Shown here: positions 55,378-64,000 of the stretch, piece after piece
Layout of the letters: each line of letters opens with the position of its first letter
Position numbering within the stretch: the first letter of the stretch is position 1
Source of the DNA: Pseudomonadota bacterium
Lineage (GTDB): Bacteria > Desulfobacterota > Binatia > Binatales > Binataceae
Direction: 5' to 3'
NCBI GenBank assembly: GCA_021324885.1
Contig: JAJPIF010000028.1
Location: forward strand, 1-64,000
Length of the DNA: 64,000 nucleotides
Program-made: the position numbers and the translations under genes
Notes under the pieces: generated by a model
Told to the model about the DNA's origin: nothing
What the model saw: only the letters and a program-made list of their open reading frames with translations
Databases searched by the model: none

Positions 55378-57453
55378 ATGGCGGCGGAAGGCACTGGACG
55401 TCAACGAGCCCAGGGACCTCAGAGTCCACCAGGACCTCAGGGACCTCGTGGATCAGGGCCCGGACCCAAAAACCAGCCTCCGGGCAATCTCTGGTTTTGG
55501 TGGCTAATCCTGGCTGCTCTGGCAGTCTGGAACATCCTTGCTTTGTGGCCTCATGGCGCACAGCCCGCCAAAATTCCCTATTCCACCTTTCTGAGCCAGG
55601 TTCGTGACAATAACGTATCTGAAGTTCACATCGTTGGCGACGACATAAGGGGTGACTTCGTAAAGCCATTAATGTGGCCGCCGGCGTCCGCGACCTCCCA
55701 GGCCAAAGCCCCACTGCAATCCGCGGCCTCGCCGCAGGCCAAAAAATCAGGAGCCCCACCGCCGGCCGAAAATGCTGCCGCCGAGCATCCTGCCAAATAC
55801 AGCACTTTCACAACGACGTTCCCGGCCGCGGTTGGAGATCCGACGCTGATCGGTTTGCTCGAAGCGCATCACGTTGTAATAAACGTCTCTTCCGCGACGG
55901 CACCGTGGTTTCTTGACCTGCTGATCGAATGGTTCCCGATGCTGCTCCTGATCGGGTTTTTCTGGTGGATGGCGCGCCGCAGCGCGCAGAGCCAATCGGG
56001 CATGTTCGGCATCGGCCGGATCAAGGCCCGGCGTTACAGCAGCGAGATGCCTAAAGTGACTTTCAATGACGTGGCCGGGGCTGATGAAGCCAAGGCGGAC
56101 CTGCAGGAAGAGGTGGATTTCCTGAAGTATCCAAAAAAGTACCATGCACTGGGAGCGCGGATTCCCAAAGGTGTCCTGCTGGTTGGCGCTCCCGGCACCG
56201 GCAAGACGCTGCTGGCGCGCGCGGTCGCTGGTGAGGCCGGGGTGCCATTTTTCAGCCTCAATGCGTCGGAATTCGTGGAAATGTTTGTCGGGGTTGGCGC
56301 CAGCCGCGTGCGCGATCTATTCCGGCAGGCCAAGGAAGCTTCGCCGTCAATTGTTTTTATCGATGAACTGGACGCGGTCGGACGCCGCCGCGGTGCCGGT
56401 GTCGGCACCGTCAACGACGAGCGCGAGCAGACTCTCAATCAGCTTCTGGGTGAACTTGACGGTTTCGACCCCAGCACCAACGTCATTATCCTGGCCGCCA
56501 CCAACCGCCCCGACGTTCTCGATCCGGCGCTGCTGCGTCCCGGCCGCTTCGATCGTCAGGTCGTGGTCCCGTTACCCGATCGGAATGGCCGCGAAGGCAT
56601 CCTGCGCATTCATACCCGCAAATTGCTGCTCGGACCCGACGTGAATCTGGCAACGCTCGCCAATACCACCATAGGTATGAGCGGCGCCGATCTCGCCAAT
56701 CTGTGCAACGAGGCGGCGTTGGCTGCCGCGCGGCACAACCGCGACACGGTCTCGATGGCGGATTTTGACGAGGCGCTCGATAAGATCCGCCTGGGCGCGG
56801 CTCATCCGCAGTTGATGGATCCGTCGGAGCGGCGCGTAGTCGCCTATCACGAATCCGGCCATGCGGTGGTCGCGTGGCTCACTCCCGCCGCCGACCCGGT
56901 GTACAAGGTCACGATTGTCCCTCATGGCCAGGCGCTCGGGTTGACTCAGCAGATTCCCGGAGAGGAACGTCACAACCTGAGCTATTCCTACCTGAAAGCC
57001 CGCCTGGCCGTGATGCTGGGCGGGCGCGGCGCCGAGGAGGTCGCGATCGGGGAAATCACCACTGGGGCTGAGAACGACCTGGTGGAGGCCACGCGTCTGG
57101 CGCGCCGGATGGTAACGCGATGGGGAATGGGGAAGCTTGGGTTGGCGTCATTCAAGACCGACGAACAGCAGCCCTTCCTCGGCTACGAGATCGCACAAGG
57201 CCGCGATTACAGCGAGGATACAGCGGCCAGAATCGACCACGAAGTGCGCGAGTTGCTGGAAGAAACCCACCAGGAAGTGTTGCGCCGCCTGACCAGCGTG
57301 CGCGAAAAACTGGACGACCTGGTCCGGCGGTTGCTCGTCGCGGAAACCGTCGGGGCCGAAGAATTGGAAACTATCCTGGGGCCGCGAGCCTCAAGTGCGG
57401 AATTGGCGGCACAAGCCGACGGTCACGCCGCTGGCATTGTCCCCAAATCGTAG
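55378..57453 (+). CDS. ftsH: ATP-dependent zinc metalloprotease FtsH
   Basis: This 691-residue inner-membrane AAA+ protease degrades membrane and regulatory proteins. It has an N-terminal Gly/Pro-rich cytoplasmic tail with GPQ/GPR-type triplets (residues 11-33), TM1 near 38-57 and a periplasmic domain. TM2 lies near 175-200. Walker A is GAPGTGKT near 272, the second region of homology [19 protein letters not shown], and the zinc site HESGH near 490. An Ala/Pro/Lys-rich insertion in the periplasmic domain (about 105-140) and the long N-tail are unusual. ATG 55378 is used because the TTG at 55354 lacks support. It ends 10 bp before the convergent rpsT. Confidence 0.96.
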   Translation: MAAEGTGRQRAQGPQSPPGPQGPRGSGPGPKNQPPGNLWFWWLILAALAVWNILALWPHGAQPAKIPYSTFLSQVRDNNVSEVHIVGDDIRGDFVKPLMWPPASATSQAKAPLQSAASPQAKKSGAPPPAENAAAEHPAKYSTFTTTFPAAVGDPTLIGLLEAHHVVINVSSATAPWFLDLLIEWFPMLLLIGFFWWMARRSAQSQSGMFGIGRIKARRYSSEMPKVTFNDVAGADEAKADLQEEVDFLKYPKKYHALGARIPKGVLLVGAPGTGKTLLARAVAGEAGVPFFSLNASEFVEMFVGVGASRVRDLFRQAKEASPSIVFIDELDAVGRRRGAGVGTVNDEREQTLNQLLGELDGFDPSTNVIILAATNRPDVLDPALLRPGRFDRQVVVPLPDRNGREGILRIHTRKLLLGPDVNLATLANTTIGMSGADLANLCNEAALAAARHNRDTVSMADFDEALDKIRLGAAHPQLMDPSERRVVAYHESGHAVVAWLTPAADPVYKVTIVPHGQALGLTQQIPGEERHNLSYSYLKARLAVMLGGRGAEEVAIGEITTGAENDLVEATRLARRMVTRWGMGKLGLASFKTDEQQPFLGYEIAQGRDYSEDTAARIDHEVRELLEETHQEVLRRLTSVREKLDDLVRRLLVAETVGAEELETILGPRASSAELAAQADGHAAGIVPKS

Positions 57454-57462
57454 CGGATTACT

Positions 57463-57753
57463 TTACCCCTGCGCAGCCTGAGCCTTGACCCGGTTGAGGC
57501 GGCGCGCCAGACGGGAAATTTTACGCGACACCGTGTTGCGATGGATCACGCCCTTGGTCGCCGCTTTGCCTAAAACCTTCATGGCCTCGCGCAACGCCTG
57601 GCTGCTCCGTTGCGCATCGCCCGTCCCCAGCGCTTCCTGCGCGTTTTTTATCGCGTTATGCACATGAGTCTTTACCGCGCGATTGCGGGCTTTGCGTTTG
57701 AGGCTGCGTCGATGGCGTTTGATCGCCGACGGATGTACTGGCACGTGTGGCAT
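57463..57753 (-). CDS. rpsT: 30S ribosomal protein S20
   Basis: This is a 96-residue S20, a helical protein that binds the 5' domain of 16S rRNA. SAIKRHRRSLKRKARNRAVK, KNAQEALGTGDAQ, then KGVIHRNTVSRKISRLARR are the family features. Length and basic character are normal, and ATG 57753 starts the canonical region. It is transcribed alone, convergent with ftsH (9 bp apart) and divergent from the F420-type oxidoreductase. Confidence 0.95.
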   Translation of the reverse strand: MPHVPVHPSAIKRHRRSLKRKARNRAVKTHVHNAIKNAQEALGTGDAQRSSQALREAMKVLGKAATKGVIHRNTVSRKISRLARRLNRVKAQAAQG

Positions 57754-57921
57754 ATCGGCCTAGTAGGCTAGATGTACCGTCCTTGCCAGTCAACATAAGG
57801 GATGCCGGTTGTCATTAAACATTGGAAACATCTTCAGGGCATAAATTTGAAGTCGAGGTAGAGCCGTGCGATGGAGGGTATCAATGGCGCTGGAAGTTTT
57901 CTCTGAGGGACGGAGCAGGCG

Positions 57922-58755
57922 ATGAAATTTGGCATCCTGAGCTACGCGACCGAATACACGGTCTCGCCGCCTGAACTGGCGCGCGCGGTCGAACAGCGCG
58001 GCTTTGACTCGCTATGGCTGCCCGAACACACGCACATCCCGGTCTCGCGCCGCTCTCCATATCCGATGGGCGGAGAACTGCCCCGGGATTATCTGCACAT
58101 ATCGGATCCGTTCGTCGGACTCGCCGCCGCTGCCGCGGTCACCACGCGCATCAAATTGGGAACGGCGATCTGCCTGGTGGTCGAACATGATCCGCTGGTG
58201 CTGGCCAAAAAGGTCGCCAGTCTCGATCTCATGTCGGGCGGGCGGTTCATCTTCGGCATTGGCGCAGGATGGAACGCGGAGGAGATGGAGAATCACGGAA
58301 CCGCGTTTGCTACACGCTACCGCTTGCTGCGCGAGCGGATGGACGCGATGAAGAAACTGTGGAGCGAGGAGCGCGCGGAGTTTCACGGGAAATTCGTCAA
58401 CTTCGATCCCGTATGGTCCTATCCCAAACCGGTGCAGAAACCGTGGCCGCCGATCTATTTTGGCGGTCATACGCCGTCGGCCAGGCAGCGGGTGGCTGAT
58501 TTGTACGACGGCTGGATGCCCACGATCATGCGCGACTTGCTGGGCGGTGTCCAAGACCTGCGCCGGCGCGTGGCTGAGGCCGGCCGCGACCCGAAATCGG
58601 TAAGTGTAACCACGCTGTGGTTTAAGCCGGATCGCGCCCGCCTGGACAGTTTGGAAGCTGCCGGTGTCGATCGAGTCGTCATGGGAGTGCCTTCGGCGCC
58701 GTTCGACGTGGTCATGCGCAAGCTGGACGAACTGGCCAAACTTGCCCGGCTCTGA
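57922..58755 (+). CDS. LLM-class F420-dependent oxidoreductase (TIGR03619-like)
   Basis: This 277-residue protein has the TIM-barrel fold of the luciferase-like class. MKFGILSYATEYTVSP, then LAAAAAVTTRIKLGTAICLV near 70-90, and GGRFIFGIGAGWNAEEMENH near 110 are close to the TIGR03619 F420-dependent subgroup. GGAGCAGG precedes ATG 57922. It is followed after 72 bp by an SDR in the same direction. F420 use is inferred from the subfamily and not shown by the window, which has no F420 biosynthesis gene. Confidence 0.87.
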   Translation: MKFGILSYATEYTVSPPELARAVEQRGFDSLWLPEHTHIPVSRRSPYPMGGELPRDYLHISDPFVGLAAAAAVTTRIKLGTAICLVVEHDPLVLAKKVASLDLMSGGRFIFGIGAGWNAEEMENHGTAFATRYRLLRERMDAMKKLWSEERAEFHGKFVNFDPVWSYPKPVQKPWPPIYFGGHTPSARQRVADLYDGWMPTIMRDLLGGVQDLRRRVAEAGRDPKSVSVTTLWFKPDRARLDSLEAAGVDRVVMGVPSAPFDVVMRKLDELAKLARL

Positions 58756-58827
58756 AGCCGGACGTTTGAACAAACGGGTGAGCCAATTGACCGCGTTGTC
58801 CCAGGCGTAACGCCTGAAGGGAAGCTC

Positions 58828-59640
58828 ATGGAAGCAAAACAGCCGACGAACCGATCGCGCGGCCAGACCGCAATAATCACCGGCGCCAGCCGCGGGATCG
58901 GCAAACAGATCGCGCTGCGGCTGGCCCGCAACGGTTTTAACCTGGTGCTGGCCGCGCGCACGATGGATGCGGGTCAGAGCCGATGGCCCGGGTCGCTGGC
59001 GGAGACCGCCGCCGAAGTGCGCGAACTGGGTGTGCGCGTGACACCGATCCGCTGCGACGTGACCAGGCGCATCGAGGTCGAGGCGATGTGCCAAACCGCG
59101 CTGGCCGAGTATGGCGCGATCGACGTCCTCGTCAACAACGCCCTTTACCTGGGACCCGGCAACTACAATGCGTTTTTGCAAACCTCGCTGGATACCTGGG
59201 CCTTCAATATCGAGGCTAACCTGATGGCGGCGGTGGTCGCCAGCAAAGCGTGCCTGCCTTCGATGCTTGCGAAGCGCCGCGGCGTCATCCTTAACCTTAC
59301 CTCCGCTGCGGCGACCATGACCGCGTCTTCCCCGGGCGCGACAGGAATTGGAGCGCCGTATGCCGTTTCCAAGGCGGCGTTGAACCGCTTCGTGGTGGCG
59401 CTGGCGCTGGAAGCGCGCGACGCCGGTATTGGAGTGTTTGCGCTGGATCCGGGCGCGGTGCTGACCGAGCGCGCCGACCAGGAGATTCGCCGGGGCAGCC
59501 GGCCTTACATCGCGCGCCAGCCGATGGATATTCCCGCGGCGGCTGCGGAATATCTGTGTTGTCGCTGCCCACTCGACCTGAGCGGGCAAGTGCTGGAAGC
59601 GCGCGTTCTGGTTGAACGCTTCAAACTTGCGCAGCCATAG
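58828..59640 (+). CDS. SDR-family oxidoreductase
   Basis: This is a 270-residue classical SDR with TGASRGIGKQ near residue 18 and NNALYLGPG near 100. The catalytic serine is in LTSAAAT and the YxxxK pair is YAVSK near 176. The NNAL-YLGP variant of the usual NNAG is a small departure. AAGGGAAG lies 3 nt before ATG 58828, and a 6-bp inverted repeat CAGGCG-TAA-CGCCTG (58802-58816) sits just before that site. It is the second gene after the LLM oxidoreductase and may share its transcript. The substrate is unknown. Confidence 0.86.
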   Translation: MEAKQPTNRSRGQTAIITGASRGIGKQIALRLARNGFNLVLAARTMDAGQSRWPGSLAETAAEVRELGVRVTPIRCDVTRRIEVEAMCQTALAEYGAIDVLVNNALYLGPGNYNAFLQTSLDTWAFNIEANLMAAVVASKACLPSMLAKRRGVILNLTSAAATMTASSPGATGIGAPYAVSKAALNRFVVALALEARDAGIGVFALDPGAVLTERADQEIRRGSRPYIARQPMDIPAAAAEYLCCRCPLDLSGQVLEARVLVERFKLAQP

Positions 59641-59670
59641 CCCCGTCGCGGGACGCGTAAGCACGGTCGT

Positions 59671-59772
59671 TCACGCTTTGGCCGCGGCTGCTGGACGCGC
59701 AATGCGACTGCGCTTGAGCCGCTCGATTTCAGCAAGGATGTAGCGCAATTCCTTGAGTATCGCGTCGTTCAC
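59671..59772 (-). CDS. Possible small helical peptide downstream of NO reductase
   Basis: This 33-residue frame starts at GTG 59772, about 50 bp after the NO reductase stop, and forms an amphipathic helix (AILKELRYILAEIERLKRSR). No clear ribosome site is seen. It could be a small accessory peptide of the NO reductase operon or a chance frame. Confidence 0.25.
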   Translation of the reverse strand: MNDAILKELRYILAEIERLKRSRIARPAAAAKA

Positions 59773-59824
59773 GGCGCTCGTGTCTTTCGAGCAGCAGCTT
59801 CGCGGACCGGAGTTCAGATAGCCG

Positions 59825-62089
59825 TCAAGCCGCCCGTTCGACAGTAAACAGCCGCGCGGGCACTTCCGCGGTGCTGCGGCGAGGATTGGGATTGACCACG
59901 GCAAGGACGCACAGGTAGAGCAAGGGAATCGCTCCGCCGATGATGAACAAGGCGTCTCCGGGCAACCGCAACCATTCCAGGAAATGCACCCAGCCGGTGG
60001 TGATGAACCGGGGAGCGCGCGCATGCCAATAGCCGACTGCAACCGCGTCGTACAACTGCACGATTCCCACCGGGAACAGATTACAGAACGCCATCCAGGC
60101 AAGCCCGATGTTCAGCGACAGGAAAGATAATTGCGCGGCGCGCTCGCTCCACGCTTCGGGCCGCATCAGGTAACGCAGGCAGAAGAGCAGCAGGCCGATC
60201 GCCAGCATCCCATAGACGCCCATCATCGCAGTGTGAGCGTGATTGGCAGTAAGCCCCGTGCCGATTTCGTAGTAACTGACCACGGGCAGATTGATCAGAA
60301 ATCCGAACACTCCCGCGCCCAGAAAGTTCCAGAAACCGGTGGCGACCAGGAACCATACGGCCCAGCGATGGGGATGGTCCTGACCGGCGGTTGATTGGCC
60401 GCCCGAGCGCATGAAGCCCCATGCTTCCAGCGTGAGCATCAGCAGCGGGATCACCTCCATGGCCGAGAACGCAGCGCCCAGGGCCATATGCGCCGCCGGC
60501 ATTCCGCTGAAATAGAGATGATGCATCGTGCCCACCACGCCGCCAATCGAATACAGGATGATATCCAGATAGATGACGCGCAGCGCGGTCCTTTCCGTGA
60601 CCATGCCCAGCAGGACGAAGACGTAGGCAACGACCACGGTGGTGAAGAGTTCCAGAAAGTCCTCGACCCACAGATGAACCACCCAGAAGCGCCAGAAATC
60701 GGTGATAACGAAGCCGCTGCGTGGATTGACCAGCAAACCCACCGCATAAAACGCGGGAATTGCCAGCGCGGCGTAAAATAACATCCAGGGCAGATTGCCC
60801 TGGCGCTGGCTTTCCAGCGCGCCCGCGAGTCCGCGCCAGAGGATAAATACCCACAGCGCCAACCCCGCGATCAGACCGATCTGCCATAAGCGGCCAAGGT
60901 CCAAATACTCAAACCCCTGATCGCCGATCCAAAACCACCAGCGCCGGATCCATCCCTGAATACTTCCATATTCGCCGGCCATGCTGCCGAACACCACGAT
61001 CGCCACGGCCACCAGCAGGATAATCGTCAGTGCGCGCTGCCCGCGTGGTTCGCGGCCGCTGATCAACGGCGCGATGAAAATGCCGGTGGCCAGGTAGGAT
61101 GCAGAGACCCAGAAGATCGCGAGCTGTACGTGCCACGTCCGCACCAGATTGTAAGGCAGCAGCCGAGAGACATCGACGCCGAAAAAGTTGGCCGGTTCGG
61201 CACGATAATGGGCCGCCAATCCTCCCAACAGCGTTTGCATCAGGAACAACAGGGATGCGACCAGCAGGAACCACACGATGGTGCGTTGTGCAGGGGTAGG
61301 CGCGTAATCCTCGACCGGAAGAAAGCGCAGCGCTCGGCGCTCCTCGGTCCATCCCAGCCAGTCGTAGCGCCCGAAAAGAAACAGCACCAGGCCGGTGCCG
61401 CCCAACACAAAGACAATCGAGATAGCGCTCCAGATGACGGCATCCGCGGTGACATGGTTGCCAGCCAGCGGTTCCGGCGGCCAGTTGTTGGTGTAGGAGT
61501 AAGAATGTCCCGGCCGGTTGGCGGCCGCGGTCCACGCCGTCCAGGCGAAGAAGTCCACCATTTTGGCGATGTCCGCGGGATCGCTGATCAGGCGAGCCTG
61601 CAATCCCGCCGCTGGTTCGGGCGCGGAAAACATCCGCTGGTAATGCGCCAACAGCGCCCGGTATGCGTCAGCGCGCGCGGCGCTCCATGTAAGCGTGTCG
61701 GCCGCTCTGTTGTAGGTGTTTGCGTGCAGTTCAGCGATCACCCGCGTGGCGGCGGATTCAGGCGCGCCGGTTTGAGCATATCTGGCCCGCAGATAAAGCG
61801 CCTCACGGTGAAGATAATCGGTGGTGAAGTCGGGACCGAGATATGCGCCATGCCCATATATGGTGCCATATTCCATCATGCCGTAGCGCTCGAATACGTT
61901 CATCCCGTCCAGGATGTCGTTGCGCGTAATGATGAGGCCGCCGTTGGCGTCGAGCACCCGCGCCGGGATCGGCGGCTGCTCTGCATAACCCAGATAGGCA
62001 AGGAACCCCAGGATACTGAATCCGACCAGGTAAGTGAGAATTGCACCCTGCATCCACCAGCGTGAGATCGGCAGATTGCGCCTTGTCAT
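59825..62089 (-). CDS. norZ: Quinol-type nitric oxide reductase (qNOR, single subunit)
   Basis: This 754-residue protein of the heme-copper oxidase superfamily reduces two NO to N2O using quinol. ATG 62089 has GGAGGT 6 nt upstream. An N-terminal helix is followed by a cytochrome c-like periplasmic domain of about 200 residues without a CxxCH heme motif, as in qNOR. About 13 helices then carry the metal ligands: His in RTWHVQ, the FeB His/Glu region VVHLWVEDF, the His pair in GTMHHLYFSG, and NHAHTAMMG. The Asp after the conserved Glu in VED differs from the Gly I expect in VEG. No norC, regulator or nitrite reductase is adjacent. Confidence 0.92.
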   Translation of the reverse strand: MTRRNLPISRWWMQGAILTYLVGFSILGFLAYLGYAEQPPIPARVLDANGGLIITRNDILDGMNVFERYGMMEYGTIYGHGAYLGPDFTTDYLHREALYLRARYAQTGAPESAATRVIAELHANTYNRAADTLTWSAARADAYRALLAHYQRMFSAPEPAAGLQARLISDPADIAKMVDFFAWTAWTAAANRPGHSYSYTNNWPPEPLAGNHVTADAVIWSAISIVFVLGGTGLVLFLFGRYDWLGWTEERRALRFLPVEDYAPTPAQRTIVWFLLVASLLFLMQTLLGGLAAHYRAEPANFFGVDVSRLLPYNLVRTWHVQLAIFWVSASYLATGIFIAPLISGREPRGQRALTIILLVAVAIVVFGSMAGEYGSIQGWIRRWWFWIGDQGFEYLDLGRLWQIGLIAGLALWVFILWRGLAGALESQRQGNLPWMLFYAALAIPAFYAVGLLVNPRSGFVITDFWRFWVVHLWVEDFLELFTTVVVAYVFVLLGMVTERTALRVIYLDIILYSIGGVVGTMHHLYFSGMPAAHMALGAAFSAMEVIPLLMLTLEAWGFMRSGGQSTAGQDHPHRWAVWFLVATGFWNFLGAGVFGFLINLPVVSYYEIGTGLTANHAHTAMMGVYGMLAIGLLLFCLRYLMRPEAWSERAAQLSFLSLNIGLAWMAFCNLFPVGIVQLYDAVAVGYWHARAPRFITTGWVHFLEWLRLPGDALFIIGGAIPLLYLCVLAVVNPNPRRSTAEVPARLFTVERAA

Positions 62090-62256
62090 CCCTGCACCTC
62101 CGAACACAGCATTTATGGTTCAGCGAAATCTGTAAAAGGATTAATCGAACTTTGCGAGTATGATTTGCGGCTGGTTTACGGACCCTGTTCCCAGCCTTGC
62201 GCTCGGCGCGATGGGCTACCGCAGGCGACATTTTTCATCCGAATTTTTGATGCAAA

Positions 62257-62919
62257 TCAGGGATTTTCGAGCTTCTTAACCAGCGCGTCGTAGCCCTGGC
62301 CGTTGATGATCCGGGCGTATTCCTTGCGGTAGCTATCCACTTCGCTTATGCCACCGATGTCGATGTCGTAAACTTTCCAGCTCCCGTCTTTGCGTATCAG
62401 CATGTAATTCATCTCGAGCGGTTCGGCCAGCATTGGATTGACGACGTTGGTATAAACTTGCGCGCGATCGGCGCCGTTGGGGTTTTCCCTGACGAAATTG
62501 ATCTGCGCGCCGGAATAATCTTCGATGATCTTCACGTAACGGCGCTCCAGTCTTTGATGGAACAGCGCAACGAATTGTTCGCGCTGGTCCGGCCGAAGCT
62601 TCTTCCAATATGGGCCGAGCGAGGAGCGCGCCATAGCGTCGAAGTCGAAAGTGTTGTCCAGCAACTTGAGCAGTTCGGTCCTTTTGGTTTGCGGCGCGGA
62701 TTTGTAATCCGGATTGGCCAGGACCTTGCGCGCGCTGGCTACCGCCGACTGCACCAGCGCCATGGCGCTATCCGCCGCCGCAGGCGCCGCCCTGCAAATG
62801 GCCAAAGCTATTAGCGCGAGAAAAGCGGCCGGCGGGCCGATGCGAGCACGGGTCCGAGAACGGGCCTGAGCAGCCGCGAAATCAGGCGATCCTGAACCGT
62901 TGACGATTCCTGTTGCCAT
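62257..62919 (-). CDS. MlaC/Ttg2D-family phospholipid-binding protein
   Basis: This 220-residue exported lipid carrier belongs to the Mla pathway, which returns phospholipids from the outer to the inner membrane. The signal region ends in AAPAAADS near residue 51. The mature part shows FDFDAMARSSLGPYWKKL near 92, then FVALFHQRLERRYVKIIEDYSG and KVYDIDIGGISEVDSYRKEY near 185, the MlaC core. ATG 62919 is assumed, as an extension to 63102 is unlikely. The other mla genes (mlaE, mlaF, mlaD) are not nearby, so this is an orphan or satellite copy. It lies upstream of the NO reductase on the same strand, with 167 bp between. Confidence 0.88.
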   Translation of the reverse strand: MATGIVNGSGSPDFAAAQARSRTRARIGPPAAFLALIALAICRAAPAAADSAMALVQSAVASARKVLANPDYKSAPQTKRTELLKLLDNTFDFDAMARSSLGPYWKKLRPDQREQFVALFHQRLERRYVKIIEDYSGAQINFVRENPNGADRAQVYTNVVNPMLAEPLEMNYMLIRKDGSWKVYDIDIGGISEVDSYRKEYARIINGQGYDALVKKLENP

Positions 62920-63071
62920 CGCAACCGCCTCCGGGCCAGTGTTCAAGCCGCGCCGATCATGGAGCAAACCGCCGTCCGGGAGCAAGCGAATCGCCGTGTA
63001 GGCGCTTGCCGTTGCTCGTGGCGGCGCGATATGCGAACAATCGTTCCAATCATCGCGGCAGGTATTCATCG

Positions 63072-63884
63072 ATGGCTTACGAGCAGATTCTTTATGACAC
63101 ATCGGATCGGATCGCGACTATCACGCTGAATCGTCCCGACCGCATGAATGCGATGCCGCCGAAGATGATCGGGGAGATCCACGACGCGCTCCAGCAAGCC
63201 GATCGCGACGACAGCGTACGCGTGGTCCTCGTCACCGGCGCGGGCAAGGCATTTTGCTCGGGCATGGACATGGACGTGCTGCGCACGCCGGCGGCCCGGG
63301 TGATGGAGGAGGCAAAGGAGCACAACCGCCGCGACGAGCATCTGAAGCCCGACTTTCGCGGCGCATTTTCCTACATGCTGGCGCTGCGCAAGCCGATTAT
63401 CGGCGCGATCAACGGCGTGTGCGTCGGCGTGGGTTTCACCTGCGCATTGTATTTCGATATCCGCGTCGCTGCCGAGAGCGCCCGCATGGGAATCCTCTAT
63501 CCGCGCCGCGGCCTGTCGATCGAAGAAGGCGCAAGCTGGATGCTGCCGCGGCTGATCGGGCTGGCGGACGCGATCGAGCTGGTGGTCACGGGACGAACCC
63601 TGAGCGCGCGCGAGGCCCTTGAACGCCGTCTCGTGACCCACGTCTTCCCCGACGATCAACTGATGGCGAAGGCGCGCGAACTGGCGGCCGAAATCGCGAC
63701 TCAATGCTCGCCGGTGGGCGTGGCGGTGGCGCGCCGGATGGTTTACGAGCACATGCTGACGGATCTGGCCACGGCCATCCGCGAAGACTTCCAGGAGCTG
63801 AACAAACTATTCGGCGGCGCCGACTTCCGCGAAGGCATCAAAGCCTTCATGCAGCGCCGTCCCCCGAATTTCCCCGGCCGCTAA
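63072..63884 (+). CDS. Enoyl-CoA hydratase/isomerase family protein
   Basis: This is a 270-residue crotonase-fold protein. NRPDRMNAMPP near 22, GAGKAFCSGMDMDVL near 60 and GAINGVCVGVGFT near 115 are conserved. GLSIEEGASWMLPRLIG near 150 carries the Glu of the active-site region. It resembles the copy at 36031-36822, with the same PxFPGR C-terminus, but here no operator of the GAACAGACGTTC type precedes it. ATG 63072 lies in a 152-bp gap after the divergent mlaC. It probably takes part in beta-oxidation-like catabolism of an unknown acyl-CoA. Confidence 0.9.
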   Translation: MAYEQILYDTSDRIATITLNRPDRMNAMPPKMIGEIHDALQQADRDDSVRVVLVTGAGKAFCSGMDMDVLRTPAARVMEEAKEHNRRDEHLKPDFRGAFSYMLALRKPIIGAINGVCVGVGFTCALYFDIRVAAESARMGILYPRRGLSIEEGASWMLPRLIGLADAIELVVTGRTLSAREALERRLVTHVFPDDQLMAKARELAAEIATQCSPVGVAVARRMVYEHMLTDLATAIREDFQELNKLFGGADFREGIKAFMQRRPPNFPGR

Positions 63885-64000
63885 CGGTTGAAACGAGCCT
63901 GACCCGACCATTGGCCCCTGGTCGCCCTCAGGCGCGATTCCTGTGCAGAGGGCCGGATTTGAATACTCAACGTTCTCAACGCACGTCACGTAGGTGGGTG

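Noticed and set aside
58012..59664. 550-residue minus-strand frame across the LLM and SDR genes
   Set aside because: It spans two genuine plus-strand genes and has shadow composition.

Overview
The window is GC-rich bacterial chromosome. It is densely coded, with no phage or insertion-sequence genes. The gene content is housekeeping genes mixed with many catabolic enzymes: luciferase-like flavin/F420 oxidoreductases, short-chain dehydrogenases, Zn-alcohol dehydrogenases, metal-dependent amidohydrolases, putative cyclases, enoyl-CoA hydratases and alpha/beta hydrolases. It also carries an MMPL/RND exporter, a quinol-type NO reductase, GatCAB and MlaC. This mixture fits an uncultured soil or sediment lineage such as Binatota or relatives. 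That placement is inferred from gene content; no rRNA is present to settle it.

Layout. 1-4500 is an accessory-looking stretch on the minus strand: a Snf2/RapA-type helicase cut by the window edge, a double zinc-ribbon membrane protein, an ADP-ribosylglycohydrolase and tRNA-Gly(GCC) with its terminator. 4750-13499 is catabolic: an orphan xanthine-dehydrogenase-type molybdenum subunit, an ADH-SDR-cyclase row containing a large imperfect palindrome, a chromate transporter, and an SDR-amidohydrolase pair. 13583-19870 holds a sugar-nucleotide epimerase, an Rsm22-type methyltransferase, nitronate monooxygenase, two envelope proteins and HtrA. 20030-25580 carries a lipoprotein and an RND transporter-histidine kinase-NtrC operon. 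25898-29931 is envelope-stress territory: a repeat lipoprotein, small secreted proteins, and an ECF sigma-anti-sigma-CpxP/Spy operon followed by a second Spy-like gene. 30103-38897 is a second catabolic block with two near-duplicate amidohydrolases, plus a decayed DUF1828 gene pair and a DEAD-box helicase. 39001-42247 is gatCAB. 43367-47656 encodes a 1313-residue secreted Asp-box/ASH-domain protein and a small exported partner behind an AT-rich promoter. 48021-53943 is a third catabolic block. 54040-63884 holds an acyltransferase, ftsH, rpsT, an F420-type oxidoreductase, an SDR, NO reductase, mlaC and an enoyl-CoA hydratase.

Two regulatory patterns tie genes together. First, a GTCAAC-N16-CGTC promoter precedes both the ECF sigma operon and the downstream Spy-like gene; the latter also has a hairpin near the predicted transcript start. 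This suggests a self-contained autoregulated periplasmic stress or metal-sensing cassette, in the style of CnrYXH. Second, the 16-mer GAACAGACGTTCAGAT occurs exactly 18 nt upstream of a TATAYT -10 element in front of both paralogous amidohydrolases. One of those promoters is shared divergently with an enoyl-CoA hydratase and a GST, which suggests one regulator governs a split catabolic regulon.
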